A stretch of DNA of 64,000 nt. It comes from Quillaja saponaria (taxonomy: Eukaryota > Streptophyta > Magnoliopsida > Fabales > Quillajaceae). Shown one piece after another: positions 33,848 to 47,279 of this stretch (within the stretch, counting starts at the first letter, position 1; every line of letters starts with the position of its first letter). Location: the NCBI GenBank assembly GCA_029379385.1, contig CM055606.1, positions 4,774,001-4,838,000 on the forward strand, written 5' to 3'. A program made the translations under genes and the position numbers. The notes below the pieces were generated by a model, which was not told where the DNA came from, did no database searches, and saw nothing but the letters and a program-made list of their open reading frames with translations.

Positions 33848-36800
33848 ATGGCACACTGTTTGGGTTGCACACCGGTTTGTTCATTACAATCCTCAAAGAA
33901 ACCAGGTGTTTTCTCGCTCTCCCTCTTTTTTGTTTATGTCTTACAGGGATTGCAATCCTCAATTGAATTTAATGAAATTTTGTTGATTTACATAGGGATA
34001 GTTATTGGCAGTTCAGTTGCTGGGAAGGTTTTTAAGATAAATGAAGCATTTCAGAACTCAGAAGCTCAAAAGTTTCAGACTTTGGTGGTTAAGGTGAGAC
34101 TAAATTTTAGTTTCTAATTTACTCAGACATGCTCATGCTTGTTTCAATTAACTCATAAGAGGGGAAAAAAAATAAAATTTCTTTGTCAATTATTTGGCTA
34201 ATCCCCATACATGGTGAGTGTTCGAAGTGCAATACTTGGTCAATTATTTTTCTTTGCATCATCAAAAGGTGTACATGGTGCCTTTGAAAAGATATATTGA
34301 GTGGGAAAAGTACTCTACAAAGACATTTATGATCAATGCCTGCATTTGGAATTTTGTTGGGCAGGATATAAGTATACCACTATTGGAACTTGGGATAGAT
34401 TGGTGTCTATGGCTGTGAAATATTACCAATCTGTTGAATGATGAGCAGAGCAAATAAACAGTTTAATATGTCAAAAGAACCATTCGACCTAAAAGCTTAA
34501 CCTTTTAAGCTCATGAGTGGACAGTTTGTCTCTTCGATTAAGATTTGTAAAAAAAGAAGAAGTAATAGAATGAAGAGTTTATTACTTGAAAATGCATAAT
34601 TAATTAGAAAGTTCTGTTTTCTTTCTTCCCTTGCAATTCATTCCTTTGATTATTTCTTTTCTTTGCATCTTGGTTTACAGGCTACAGAAAATAATAAGGG
34701 CACCAAACCAAGTAGCATAGTCTGCTCCAACTGTGAAGGAAATGGTAAGTCAAATGTTGGTTTAATCTGCATTCTGGTCTTTGTGGCTGAACTCTTGAAG
34801 TTTAAGTTTTGTATTTCCACTTATGAGGTAGAATGTAATGCATAACATCGTGTGGTATATCAAATATCAATTGCTAGCTTGCTAGTTGATACTAATATGA
34901 CATGATAAAATGTAGACTATAAATTTTGAACGTGAAAGTGTTTTAAAAATTTACGGAGTGTTAAAAGGTGTTTTTCTTCTTTCTTTTTTCCTTTTTCTTT
35001 TCTGGGGTAAGGAGGGCGGTTAGGGCTATTTGGGAAATTCTGGTATATAACCTTGAGGGCTAATTATGAAGTAGTTATTCAGATTTTTTCCAATGTCACA
35101 GCTCACTATGTGTCATCAACCAAAAACAAAGAGCTATTGAAACAATCTAAATGGATCTTAATTCTAGTATATTTTTACTGCCATTAGTTTACCCTTACTA
35201 GATTTTCTTAAGGAGTAAAACAATTTTGTTGTCTGAGACTCTGAAGCCACAAGATAAATTATCAGGCCATCAGGGCTTGGCCCTGAGGGTCATGGAATTT
35301 CTTTCCAGGGAGAGAATCCCTGTTTGATTCCCCGTCCCATATGTTTGGTGAAAATCTTCTCACCCTTTTAGGAATTGATTACTCCCATAAGTGTCATCTG
35401 CATTCCTGGTACACATTTCCTCTTCTGGATAACCTGTTTTACTTATTTTTAACACATGCTACATTGCTTTCTTATTCTTGGTAATAAAGATTTTTTTTTT
35501 GTTCTCTTCATGGTTATGCAGTTAAGTGGGAAGGCAATTCCTGGAAACTCAATGACTGCATTTAATCTGGTTGCTATTTTATTTGTTCACTTATGTACCT
35601 AGTTTAAAGCTCTTAGACTGTGTAGGGACATTAAGATGTTAGATGTTACTTCTAACGAGAACATAGGGAATATACTTGATACTGGTCTATTGGCATAGGT
35701 AGTATATTGATGAGTGTGGTTTTATCGGTGGCATTCATAATGGATAATTTGATGAAATTAGCAGAGGATGAGTCCACTTCACTAATAACATCTGGTATGC
35801 AGAGGATGAGTTCACTTAGTGAGGCAGGTAGGTTATATGCATTATCAATTATCCACTTGAAATTAGCAGTCTTGTTTCCTTTTTGATGGTCTCCTGTCTC
35901 CATGAACTTCTTAAATAATGCATATCTAGAGCGAGTCTTTGTTTCTTGGCATGAGTCCTTTGCAAAGTGGAAAGTTTAAATGCTTCATTTGAAAAATATC
36001 ATCTCATTCTTTCATGACATCTGTTGAGAATTTCAACTTACTGGATCGTGTGACATTTTAATTAATTCTAGGTGCCATATTGTGTTCCCAATGCAAAGGT
36101 ACTGGAGTCAATTCAGTTGATCACTTCAATGGTCAGTTTAAAGCTGGTGGATTATGTTGGCTTTGCAGGTAGCTGCCTCAAACACTATAGTCCTTTCTCT
36201 CTTTGTGTACTGGTGTGCCTGTTCTGTGGTATGCATGCATTATGAGTGGATTAGCATGGGTAATTTCCATTAATATCATATGTATCATCGAAATCAACAT
36301 CATCGTCATCAAAGAAATAGCTCGTTGTCTCCATCTTAAGATTTTTGAGTTGATGTTATGTGGCATGTTTATTTTGTAGCCTTAACAACACGTGATATTT
36401 ACTGAAGATTTCATGATTGTGTTAACATACTTCAAAATGGTTGAGATTCTGTAGTATTTTTACTGCTGGAAGATAACTAAGCAGATGATAGAAAGACTAG
36501 AAATATATAATTAAAAAAATGATAGTCAATCTTCTCATCATGAACATTCTCAGTAAAAACTTGAGACTGAGAGTAAGACTAAGTAGCCAGGTGTCTGGCA
36601 CTTTGACTGCTAGCAATAGAACCATCTCTAGCTTTATAGTGGTAGACCTGCTGCAGTGTCTGGCAGGCGGTGGCCTCTGCTGATGCAGGACAAAGGACCC
36701 TTTCTGTTTTGTAATTTATCCTCATTGTCACTCAGTTTGTTCTGTCTTGCTTATTTGAATATTAGTTCTTGTATCTTCTTGTGTCAGCTGTAATCTGATT

Positions 36801-36902
36801 GTATCAGTCATGTTTCCTTGCAGAGGTAAACGTGATATTTTGTGTGGAGATTGTAATGGAGCTGGCTTTATTGGTGGATTCATGAGCACATTTGATGCTT
36901 AG
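33848..36902 (+). CDS. DnaJ-type cysteine-rich zinc-finger protein
   Basis: Four exons, 33848-34093, 34681-34744, 36072-36168 and 36824-36902, splice in phase to 161 residues. The C-terminal half is a DnaJ-like cysteine-rich domain of four CxxC units: CSNCEGNG (97-104), CSQCKGTG (108-115), CWLCRGK (132-138, degenerate) and CGDCNGAG (143-150), ending GGFMSTFDA. It lacks a J domain, like the small plastid zinc-finger chaperone group that includes BSD2; the closest remembered match is an Arabidopsis DnaJ/Hsp40 cysteine-rich protein ending in the same FIGGF-STFD pattern. The domain binds two zinc ions and holds unfolded clients or acts in thiol exchange. Residues 1-82 (MAHCLGCTPVCS and a hydrophobic IYIGIVIGSSVAG segment) may include a transit peptide and a membrane segment; this exon is the least certain. 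It is divergent from the DUF3119-like gene. Confidence 0.85.
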
Positions 36903-37307
36903 AAGATTCCGTATGAATGTTAAAACCATTTTGACACATTGCCAACAACGAAAAAAGAGTTAAACTTTGTCTGTCTTTCATATTTGCCTTATCAATGTTG
37001 TACGTCATAAACTTGCCATGAATTTAGGTGGATTGGTCCTTTTTTAATGTGATTTACTTGGTGATCATTTGTGTGACTATTCCTATCCATGAAAGCGTCC
37101 TGATTATTGTGTAAGTGATAGACTGGTTTTGCTAAATTATACTAATCATAAATTTTGTTTGAAATTAGTTAAGCTATTTTTTTAGGAGTTTCATCACTTC
37201 AACCTTTTTCTTGTCATAACCAAACATCCAAGTTTTTGTTTCTATGCATAGAGAAATATTTGCTGAAATTATGAGCCAGAGTTAAATTGCATTATGGGCC
37301 ACAAGGT

Positions 37308-37340
<33 letters not shown>

Positions 37341-37555
37341 TAAATGACAATTTTAATTCAAAATGTCATTTTGGTCCTTGTAGTTTAATTTTATTTTATT
37401 TTTATTTTCATTCTTATAATTGCAAGGTACATCATTTTGGTCTTTGTGTCATTTAAAAACTAACTGTGGATAAAAATAAAAATCTGACATGTGGAATTTT
37501 TTTATTTTTAAGAACAAGAAAAAGAAAAAGAATAATCCTTTCCCTGTTAAACAGA
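36903..37555. other. Spacer with A30 tract
   Basis: Likely 3' UTR of the zinc-finger gene, then AT-rich spacer. A run of 30 A lies at 37309-37338; it could be the tail of an old retroposed sequence, but no source is recognisable. Confidence 0.5.
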
Positions 37556-37628
37556 CGCGCCAGGTAGGGGTCGAACCTACGACTTTCTGCTTAGGAAACA
37601 GACGCTCTATCCACTGAGCTACAGGCGC
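37556..37628 (-). tRNA. tRNA-Arg (anticodon CCT)
   Basis: Minus strand, 73 nt without CCA. D arm GCTC-AGTGGATA-GAGC, anticodon arm TCTGT-TTCCTAA-GCAGA (loop 7, anticodon CCT), variable AAGTC, T arm GTAGG-TTCGACC-CCTAC, discriminator G. A and B boxes are intact. The acceptor stem GCGCCTG/CTGGCGC has one T-T mismatch at pair 6. Reads AGG codons. Probably functional despite the mismatch. Confidence 0.9.
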
Positions 37629-39352
37629 TGACATTGTTGTATCTCAACACTTTCTACTACTAAATCTTGTACTGATTATCTGTTTCAGCAATTAATAATT
37701 GGTCTACTTCCAATTCATAACTCCATAAATTCCTGCTTGAAATATTAATTTAAGTCATTATGCTAAAACATGTTTTCTTTTGGCCAAAAAAGAAAATCAA
37801 GTTTTTTTTTTTTTCCTTCTTTGAGTAAAAGAAATGACTTAAGAAATAGCCAAAAAAAAATCCATAACATACAATTTAATTGTAATTCCATATTCTAAAA
37901 TGGGTTCCTTCTTATCAAAGAATTTCACAGTCACGGTTACATATAAAAGATTCACAAACTAGAAAGTAGGAACATGCCTCCCAATGAACCTAGTACAAAA
38001 ACTAGAGGGGTTAGAATCTTCAACTATTCCAAGAGGATCTAAAAGAGGTTGTTGTCTCAGAATCTAATCTTTTGCAATCTAGTTGTAAAGATCAACCGTG
38101 AACGTATAATAGAATAGATGACATGAAAACTTATTCCATTTCTAAACTGAGAAATAGTAAAACTTTTTACACAAGCCTAATGAATAATTGTAAAATGAGA
38201 CCGACCAAAGTTTTTTTACTTTCTTGGGTTCCAAACATAAATCCCACAACTTGATATCCTTTATTTCCCTGTTTTTTTTTTTTGTTATAAAATAGAATTT
38301 CAGAATCCATAACCATCATGATAATTTCAGAATTCCAATTCTAATTCTATGAATCCAAATGCATCCTTGTCATTCCTATCTTGCAGAAGCTACACAAGCC
38401 TCATTTCTAACAACTGTTCTAGGCTTCTTCTAGCTTGCATGTAATAAACGAGTGCTTTCCTTAGTTGCTCAAAATTAGTTAAGTCAAGGTTGGGCATCAA
38501 AATACTAAACAAGGATTGTTCATATTAGGTTATTTTGGTTATTAAGGATATGATATTCTATCATTTCTGAAGATGAAGGCACAAGAGAATGCCTGCCTTT
38601 TCATCCACAGTATTCATTTTCATAAGAATATTCTGTTTCTTGCTTGACAACAACATACAGTGTTTGTTGTAGATTGAATTTCAGAGTCTTCACTTCAAAT
38701 AATCCAAATCCGTCACTCATAGCCTCCAGGAGTAACATAATCAGCATTTTACATTCTTTTCTATTTCAGATTAGAATTAGGGTTAAGGAAGAACATAATA
38801 TCTAAACCTGATTTTGCAATTATTATCTATATCATGACAGAATCATCAGTTTTAAACTAAGTACAGTCAAACAAACTGTTTGTGCAATCCTTAAAAATTA
38901 TTAGTAACTAATATGTCTTTTGTTACCAACGGTTTTAACAGTTGCGCAAATGGTTTGTGAAACTGTTTTGGTAACTATCAGTTTGTTTTTAATCCCATGG
39001 CCCTGTTACAGCCCAGCAAAGATTATCTGAAGAAAGGATTATACAGCCATTTTACCTTCAAGGGAACAGATTCAGCCACTTACAATAAACATGAAATGGC
39101 AATAGAATATTCATAAATCCAAAAATAGTATATCCTTCCTGGAACCAATTTGATTCTTAATTGATCAGTCACCAAGAAATGCAAAAGCACTATTCCAGAC
39201 ACTGAGTCTCAATGCTACTAATGTGCAACATCAGTTGTATCATGTTTATTGAACTAAAAATGTTACATAAAACATTTGTACAGATGCACTGTGTTCAAAG
39301 CTTGCACCATTAATATGGAATTACATAAACACATGGATAAATGCCATGCATA
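37629..39352. other. Spacer between tRNA-Arg and HO1, no gene seen
   Basis: Converges on the 3' end of HO1 and probably holds its 3' UTR. Poly-T runs occur near 37802 and 38270. No supported gene, element end or RNA gene. Confidence 0.5.
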
Positions 39353-42349
39353 TCATGATAATACTAGGCGGAGAATCTCACCAGAGAATTTGAACGATTT
39401 TTCTGTTTCTTCCAGACAATGATTCTTCTCTTCTCTTGTCCAGCTCTGAGGAAATCACATATAAACAACCGCAAATTAATTATCTTCCCGTGAAATTTAT
39501 AGAAAAAAAATGAATTTATCACCCTAGAGGGGAAGGGGGAATGATTATAAAATTTCAAAGCAAGCAAGAATCTTACTTCAGCAACTTTATTCAGTTTCTC
39601 CCTCACACTTTGTAATATTTGGGAAAGGTCACCATCCCACTTATAGAATTCCAACTCCTTGTTGTTGAGTATCTTCTCAGCTACCTACAAGTTAAAAAGA
39701 AAGTCATTTTCAGCGGATAGGTCCTAATTGTAAGATACATGAAAAATCTAAGTATAATTACACGATGGGGGAAAGTTGATTGAATCTTTGGCCAAACATT
39801 ATTTCAAGTTAGAAAACCAGTAAGAATCACCATGTTGAGCTTTTAGCAAAATCCCAGTAACATAAACTCCACATATGAAGACATGATTCACAATAATTTA
39901 AGGAAAAAGAATCATGCAGGCAAAAGCAAAGATGAAGACAGGCATTACCTGACAGAATCAGGCAAACCATTAGCGGAAAGGGAAAAAAAAGAAAGAAAAG
40001 ACAACCAGGAAAAGGGTTACATGTAGACACACACTAAAGTGCCTGCATCTGGCATAAAATTAGGTGGATTACTCTATAGAACTACGATACAAGATATATT
40101 CCTATTCCATAGGAAAGTCAACAACAAAGTTTCATTCATATGAAGGTATCATACACAAAGAAGATACAAAACATTGCTAAAGATGACACATAACATGGAA
40201 AAGCCAGTATATTATGGGGCAAATAAAAAGAACATGGTCAAGAAAAGAAAAGAAAAAAAGACATGGTAATTGAAGCTTGCAACCAGAACCAGCATGCAGC
40301 TGATTTGATGTGAGATATACCCATGTCTACCATATTCTGGAATCTGGACACTCCTGAAACAAATGCTCACTTACCTTTTTACCGATCATTCGACCACCAG
40401 CCGTATGAGCAAAGTAAATGTTGTAGAAGTGGCAAAGAAATGCTTGGGGATCCTCCTCAGCTAACTCCTTAAGATATTGTGCATAGGTAACACCAGGGGA
40501 AGAAGGTTCTGGAATGGTGTGCCCTTGCTCCTTGAACCATTCCAAATCTTTTGCCAATTTAACAGACCGTTCCAGCCCAGTGTTTCTAAATTCAGCATCT
40601 GTAGGGGGAAAAAGTAAACATTAGATTTTCAGCTGTCATTAATGAGCAATAAAGAAGACAAAAAGCACATGCGACTGTGATTAGACAGGCACATATAAAT
40701 ATAAAAAAATTTGGAACCACAGAAAACTGACAGAGAACAATATGTACATAAACATTTATTTAGAGAAGCTGTTTAATTCACAGATGCAGGCATGTCTATA
40801 AGCCAGCAGGAAGCTTATGCAGCATAACTAGAAAATAGTACTTTGCTTGGTGTAAAGCAACATAGAAGGCTGGAAGTTCTGATCCCTTATATTAGAGTCA
40901 ATTGGAAAGCCCTAAATGCCATAAAGCCATTGGCAACCAAATATAAAGAAATGAACTTAGTAATACAACTCAAAAGTCAAGTGCAGAAGAGATATAACTA
41001 CCCAACTTCAACTATACAAGGTGATTTCATCGATAAGTTTTAGCAGCAAGACAAATACCTTTTACTAAAAGCATGCACTAGTGACTAGGGAGACAAATAT
41101 TTGTATGATGTTATGAAAAAGATATATTGTGTTCCAAGAAATTTTTCTAAAGAAGAAAATACTATTATATGAAAATAAATTGACATGGAAAAGCAAAAAA
41201 CGGTACAAGTGTTTATTCACCCAGGTTCCTCTATAGTCTATGGCTCTATATGCTAAGGAAGGAGGCGAAAGAGGTTTATGGCTTCGCAATAATCAGATAC
41301 TCCTTTTACACTAGGAATGGGACTAGGTCTCATCTGCTCATCGTTTTCCCTTCTTTCAATCAATTGTTACTTAGTTAAAAACCAAAAGGGGAAAAAAATT
41401 TATACTCAAAATAATTACCTCCTTCTAATAATGATCATTAAGACTTGCAGATCATAACTAAACAGAAGCAAAGTCAAACAAAAGTATAAGGAAACCTGTC
41501 ATTGCCTCTTCAGAAACGGCGGACACAACATCTTTACATAGGCAATAGCAGCCTCCTTACTCTAATTTGAAAATCAACTATGGCTATTGAATCCACACAT
41601 CAAAGAAGCATACCAGCCTAAAGGGGCCTAAATAGACGCACTATTGAGCATCACTCAATGCACGACTAAGCTGTCAGAATGACAATGAACTTACAGCTTA
41701 ATAGAAAATTTTGTGGCAAATCAGATTAGGATCAAACCTATCTTCCTTCAACATACAGAAAAAAAAAAAAAAAAATCAGAAAAATGAATTTCAATTTGAG
41801 TTTTAAAAGGGGCACTGATCAGATAACAACCAAAATGGATGTAACCATATCAACCAAAGATATTAAATTTACTCAAAACAACGACTCACAAGAAGAAAAA
41901 GGAGCCTTTTCAACTATCCCTTCCAGCGTATCATAAACTAACTTGCTATCCACTAGAAATTTCAAATAACCATCAACAGTGGGCTCCCATTTCGCCACTG
42001 ACTGCTCCTGGGGCTCCTTGACTTCCTTCTCACCCTCCTTAGCCTGGTCCCTCGTGTGCAATTTCATTGCCACAAACCTCATCTCCTCCACAAACCCCTT
42101 AGCCTCTCCCGGGTACCGCTTCTTGGGCTTCTCGGCAGTAGTTGCCGAAACAATAACGGCCTTCAAGGGCATCTTCACAATCCCACGAGGAGTTTTAAAT
42201 TGAACAGAGCACCTTCTGGGAAAGAAAGTAGAACCAAAACTTGGGTTCCTGAGGGAAGTGGGTATGAAGGAAGTTTGTGCAATATGTATTTTGATATGGG
42301 TTTTGCCAAGTATAGATTGTGATTGAGAAACGGGGGTTGGAGAAGCCAT
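39353..42349 (-). CDS. HO1: Heme oxygenase 1, plastid
   Basis: Four exons, in gene order 42349-41890, 40598-40375, 39684-39577 and 39445-39353, join in phase to 294 residues. The product opens heme to biliverdin IX-alpha, CO and iron with ferredoxin as reductant, the first step to the phytochrome chromophore in the plastid. Residues 1 to about 70 are a Ser/Thr-rich transit peptide ([16 protein letters not shown]). The conserved body starts [20 protein letters not shown], with the proximal heme ligand His98 in MKLHT, and continues [40 protein letters not shown], the glycine-rich distal helix AGGRMIGKK (220-228), [11 protein letters not shown] and a C-terminus ending [11 protein letters not shown]. 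Splice sites are canonical and every junction keeps frame. Length fits the family (Arabidopsis HY1 about 282). No defects seen. Confidence 0.96.
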
Positions 42350-45300
42350 AGTAGTACAAGAATTGATTAAATTATATACAATAAAGCAGAAAAGTGCAAG
42401 CAAGCTTTGAAGTAAACCAAGAAAGAGTTCAAATTTCAGAGTGTGAGAAAGAAAAACAGGGGAAATGTTTTGGCTTGTATGAGGGTTGAAGTACCCTTGA
42501 AGACAAAGGGATGGATAATAAAGAATTAAATTTTTTTATTTTAATTGAAATAATGGTTGAAGTGGGTGGGTGGATGTCTGAGAGTCTTGAGTATGGGAGA
42601 AGGTGTCTGGAATTTTGTCGTGTTTATCAACAATCTGCAATGGATTCTATGAGAGATGCAAGTGTTAGCAGATTGGTCTAAAATACTGGTAAAAGGTTTC
42701 GTGGGGGAGATGCATATTCCTGATGGCCTGGTTGACACTTGGTACTGTGACTGTGAGACTGTGAGAGACCGAGAGATCATTTTCCCATATGCGGGACCAG
42801 GAGGCAGCTGAAGCGACATCGTTTTTGTATAAATCCACAAACAGCAACTTAGGACACGTTTGGACTGCAAGCCAAAACGTCCATTTGCGTTTTATATGGA
42901 CACTTTTATTTTTTGCCGAGAGTTTTAAATGGACACTTGAACGGGAAATGCGTCTCGTTTAGTATCTGGGAAACCGGCCTTGACCCGTTTCTTAAACATC
43001 AAACGGAACACGGGCCTTTGAATTTTTTTTTTAATTCAGTTATGCCCATCAGACAAATGACTATGGACCTGCCTCCATTACACATTTCTCCCTACGCATC
43101 AAAATAAGACATATAAATAGGTGACAATGACATTTATATTTTTAATATTTAATGATTAGATTTAATTAGAATAAAAATTCTAATTAATTTAAACTCATTA
43201 ATGGAACCTACTAGGACTCTTTCCATTAGCTTTCTTGAACAAGAAAGGAAACCCAGTCGCCTCCAGGAGCTGCAAACACCGTTTAAGGGAAGTCATTCTG
43301 GATCCACAACTCCAGAAACACTCCAAATATGTAAGGTTTGTAACATGTAGTATAGGACCAGTAAAATTGTTTAAATTTAACATAATATCAATCAAGCATG
43401 TCATGTACTGAAATACCGATAATGTACCAGTGAGCTTACTATAACTAGGGACAGATTCAGAATTTTTTAATAACCCACACCAAGTTCATAATAATCTTTT
43501 AATTAAATTTTTTATACATATATAATTTATTTTTAAAAATTAATTAAAATTTATTCTTAAAAAATAATTATACATATATATATATATATTTATTTTATAT
43601 TTATATTAAAAGATAAAATTAATAAATAAATAAAACAACTAAATTCAACATTCTTTTCTTTTGGGTTTCACTTAGTCTTTGCTATTATTTTCAAATTTTT
43701 TAATCTAAACTTAACTCTAAATCATTTTAGAATTGAGCATGTGCTCGAATTTATCCTAATATTTTCATTCAAAATTGAAATTATCTTACTATTTTGGGCA
43801 TTCGTGAACATGAAAGGAGATCCAAATGATGGTATAAGAAACGAAAAAAATAATAATAATTTTCATCATTAAAAATTAATAAAAATAAACAATTTATGCC
43901 TTCTTATTTTAGTGGTGGAGAGCAAACTAAAAAATAATAATAAAAAACACTATAGTAATAAAATGTAGATCCAAATATAAAAAATAAATATATAATAAAT
44001 ATAAACATTTCTCAAGCATTAATTAAGGTGCAAATATAATAAGATGTATATAATCATAGATAATTTTGATATATATATATATATTTTTACATAAATAGTA
44101 TTTACATCAATCATTTACATTGCAATGGGGGCATCATAGGTATTTTGATATATTCTTTTCCATAAAGAAAATAAAAGAAGTATAAGTAAATTTATTTTCA
44201 AAAAATTGTCAAATTAATTAGATCATATAATTATTACGGTGTACATTACATTTATGAAATTAATGATATTATTTGTAATAGTTAACACTACATTGATTTT
44301 TAAATACCTCCTTAAAATTACAGAATTCTTTAAAAAAAATATATGAAATTTCTTATTTTTTAATGAGTAGAGTTGAACGTCTGTACTCTTTTGAGAAAGA
44401 ATTGTGCCTAACCACTGGGCCGAATAGTGGCACGGTGAGCTCGTTGCCTTGTACCACCAATTGCAGACCAAATGGTTCCCATTCCTTGTACGCAATTAAG
44501 GTTTGATTAAAATGAAATATATTGTCTACGGTCTCTTGGCCAATGTTATATCCCTATAGACCTTGCTAAGATTCTTTCAAGACAAAAAAAAAAAAAAAAA
44601 TCAACCATGAGATTGATTGCTCTGTTTCGTTTTTGTCTTCCTTATTTAAGTAAACACCGTTTGCTGGAAACTTTTGGCTTGTGCTTGAGGTGCTTATAGA
44701 GTTGTGAATCAAGAATGACTTCTAAAGAGTCCGAGCAGGTTCGTTAAAGAGTTTTATATTAATTAGAATTTTCATTCTAATTAAATCTTAATCATTAATT
44801 ATTAGTAATACACATATCACTTATTCAGATGTCTACTTGAAAGTATTTAAGAAATGTATAATGGAGATGAGTCGAGTTCTATGACCATTAGTCCATTATC
44901 ATATATATATATATATATATTTCTTTTTTATGGAAAAAAAATAAAAAAGATCAACTGTCATGTGTTGCAACTTGATAAAATTATAGGAGTACAAGCTTAT
45001 TAAAAATTGTTTAAACTATAGGAGTACAAGCTTATTAAACATTGTTTGGGACTTAACTCCAGCAAATGACTTTTTTGCTTAATTACCCTTTTGTCATATT
45101 CTTTTTAAATTTTTGTTTGGTTAATGAGAAAATTTATGGATTTGAGAACAAATATTGATGAATAAATCATGGTTTCTTATGAATATTTGATAAATCTGTT
45201 GGTTTCTATCCAATTTTTGGTTTCTTATGTTTATCTAGCTGATATGAGTGTCAGGTATTAGTATTTTCTTGTTGATATGAGATTTTGGTTACCCTGTAAC

Positions 45301-45539
45301 TTATGGGTGTTCTTTATTTAGTGTTGCAACTTGCAAGTCAGTTTGTATATTTTTTTTAATGGCAGAAACTTATAGTATATTGACACCATTTATCTTCCTT
45401 TCATTTTTGGGTACTTTCAAATTTATTTGCCCTTAGCATTCCTCTGTGTCTTTAAAATTATATTAGTGTATCATTTCTCAATATATGCATTTGCAATAAT
45501 TTTCTATCTTTTTGCTCCACCTCAAGTTTTGTTAGTCTA
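42350..45539. other. HO1 upstream region and AT-rich spacer
   Basis: 42350-42870 is the likely promoter and 5' UTR of HO1. An ACGT core occurs in GGACACGTTTGG near 42853. From 43100 rightward the sequence is AT-rich with short TA tracts near 43578 and 44073, an A run near 44585 and a TA tract near 44901. Open frames are short and unrelated to known families. Confidence 0.4.
44983..45049 (+). repeat. Two-copy 35-bp tandem repeat
   Basis: The unit starting ATAGGAGTACAAGCTTATTA occurs at 44983 and again at 45018 with few changes. Confidence 0.8.
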
Positions 45540-46201
45540 CACTAGTAAAAATGCAGAAGTCACCATGCACTACCCAAAGATTTTGGTCTGAAGGAGACCT
45601 CTCCCAACATTGGGGCAAGAGCAGTCAGAGGTGATGAGCTTTTCTGCACCTATGATCTTATTGAGCATTTGTTATACATGTCTGGGTGGAGATAGGCTGT
45701 GGAGATGATGGAGAAGACGAGAGCTTGAACAACATCATTATTTCAATGGATCTAAGTGAAATTGATTTATGTTTTAGTGGTATTGACAGAAAGTTTGATA
45801 ATTTGTAGCATTATTATATATAAATTGATAATTTAGTTATAATTTTTATATTTCTTTTGAGTAATTATTGATATTATTATTATTAAAAAATAATACATAA
45901 TTAGTAGGTAATTATTATTATTTTTTTAAGAAAAAAAACATTTACTATATGGTTGGTCAGTAATTATGATAATTACTTACCCACCAAATGGTTGATCAGT
46001 ATTTACCAACCAACTTTGATTTATTTGTCCAGATAACTATATCAACAAATTTTGATCATTAAAACCAACTAACCTTGAAGTTGATCGGTATTACCGACAA
46101 TGATTTTGTTGACCAACCTTTATCTACCAAAAGGTTGGTCGCAAAGCCTTTAACAACTAAACTTTGGATCTTTACCGACTAACTTCAGTTTTCTTCTAGC
46201 G
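45540..46201. mobile_element. CACTA-like non-autonomous element (tentative)
   Basis: The left end is CACTAGTAAAAATGC. The right end complement is CGCTAGAAGAAAAC, close to the CACTA terminal consensus. Inside, short motifs around TTGGTCAG, GGTTGATC, ACCAACC and GGTTGGTCGC recur in both orientations near the right end, as in CACTA subterminal regions. No transposase is seen and a 3-bp target duplication is not evident. Confidence 0.45.
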
Positions 46202-46439
46202 TTTTTTGCCAATCAACACATTTGGTTTAATATGTAAAACACATAAATAATAAAACAACATCATAGAATGTAGTTTGTGAAGTATCCTTATATTATTATT
46301 GCAATTTGGTGAAAACATAAGCATAATTATATATCATAAGGGCAATATGATTAATGAAGCTTGTTTGGTATGGACTCATAATTATACTCGAAGTTAAAGG
46401 GGAGTACACTTTTTGAGGACTGCAAATGAGTTGTTTTGA

Positions 46440-46575
46440 ACTTGATCATGAATACCATATCCCAAATCACCAGAATCCTTCGAACATGACAAGAACTCTA
46501 GCTTGGTCTCCACCTGCCAATGGGTGCTTCAAGATTAATTGTGGCGGAGCTTTTGATCTTATATCTCTCTCATGA
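46440..46575 (+). pseudogene. LINE RNase H fragment
   Basis: A short frame reads MTRTLAWSPPANGCFKINCG followed by GAFDLISLS. The W-PP--G-FKIN--GAF pattern is the start of the RVT_3 RNase H-like domain found in plant LINEs. It is cut off after about 45 codons. Confidence 0.45.
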
Positions 46576-47279
46576 TATGTCAAATTGTCAATAAACTATC
46601 AATATTGTAATTATATATAATCATATTAATAAATGTTGTCTAAATATTTTGAAAGAAATGTCAAAAAACAGAGTTATTTGCAATTGTCAGTTCCACTCTA
46701 CTCCTCTCTATTTGATCAAAATCATATAATATTATTGTTAAGAATTGGATCGTAGAACTCACATTCAAAAGTTAGTTCATGAGAAGAGAGAGTTCAAATC
46801 CTTAAAATACCTAATTTTTACAAGAAAAGTGGGACTTTAATTTTTGGCCCATTACACTTAGCTACTGAAATCTTCATTAAGTTTCTGCAATTTGTTATAT
46901 AGAGTTTGTGGTAATTAATGTTTGTGAAAATATAAAAATGGATTGAATCATATTAATTATATTTATACTCTAAATAATATAATTTAATTAAAATTTAATG
47001 ATTTGTTTCATATATATTATAAAGTAATTTAAATTAAATTAGATTGAATCCTCAATTTATTCAAACTTGTAAACATAAAAAAATTAAAAATTAAAGAAAC
47101 ATTATCCTTGTTGTGCAGACCTTGTAGATCTTTCACAATATCAACAGAAATGCTGGGATATAAAGTTTTACAAAATCCTTGTTATGACATACTCGTGTCT
47201 TGCACCAGATTAAATGGTTAAACCTTTTTCTTTTTCTTTTTCTTTTTATATTCGTAAAATGAATAAATTAATAACAACA
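46576..47279. other. AT-rich spacer
   Basis: No gene supported. A (CTTTTT)n tract lies at about 47224-47248, just before the tRNA-Ser gene. Confidence 0.5.

Noticed and set aside
33905..33946. A short intron in exon 1 of the zinc-finger gene (GT...CTTACAG)
   Set aside because: About 41 bp is too short for a plant intron, and the frame is open without it.
41979..42322. Plus-strand frames across HO1 exon 1
   Set aside because: They are opposite-strand shadows of the well-supported heme oxygenase exon.
44223..44495. 90-codon minus-strand frame as a gene
   Set aside because: AT-rich, no family resemblance and no splice context.
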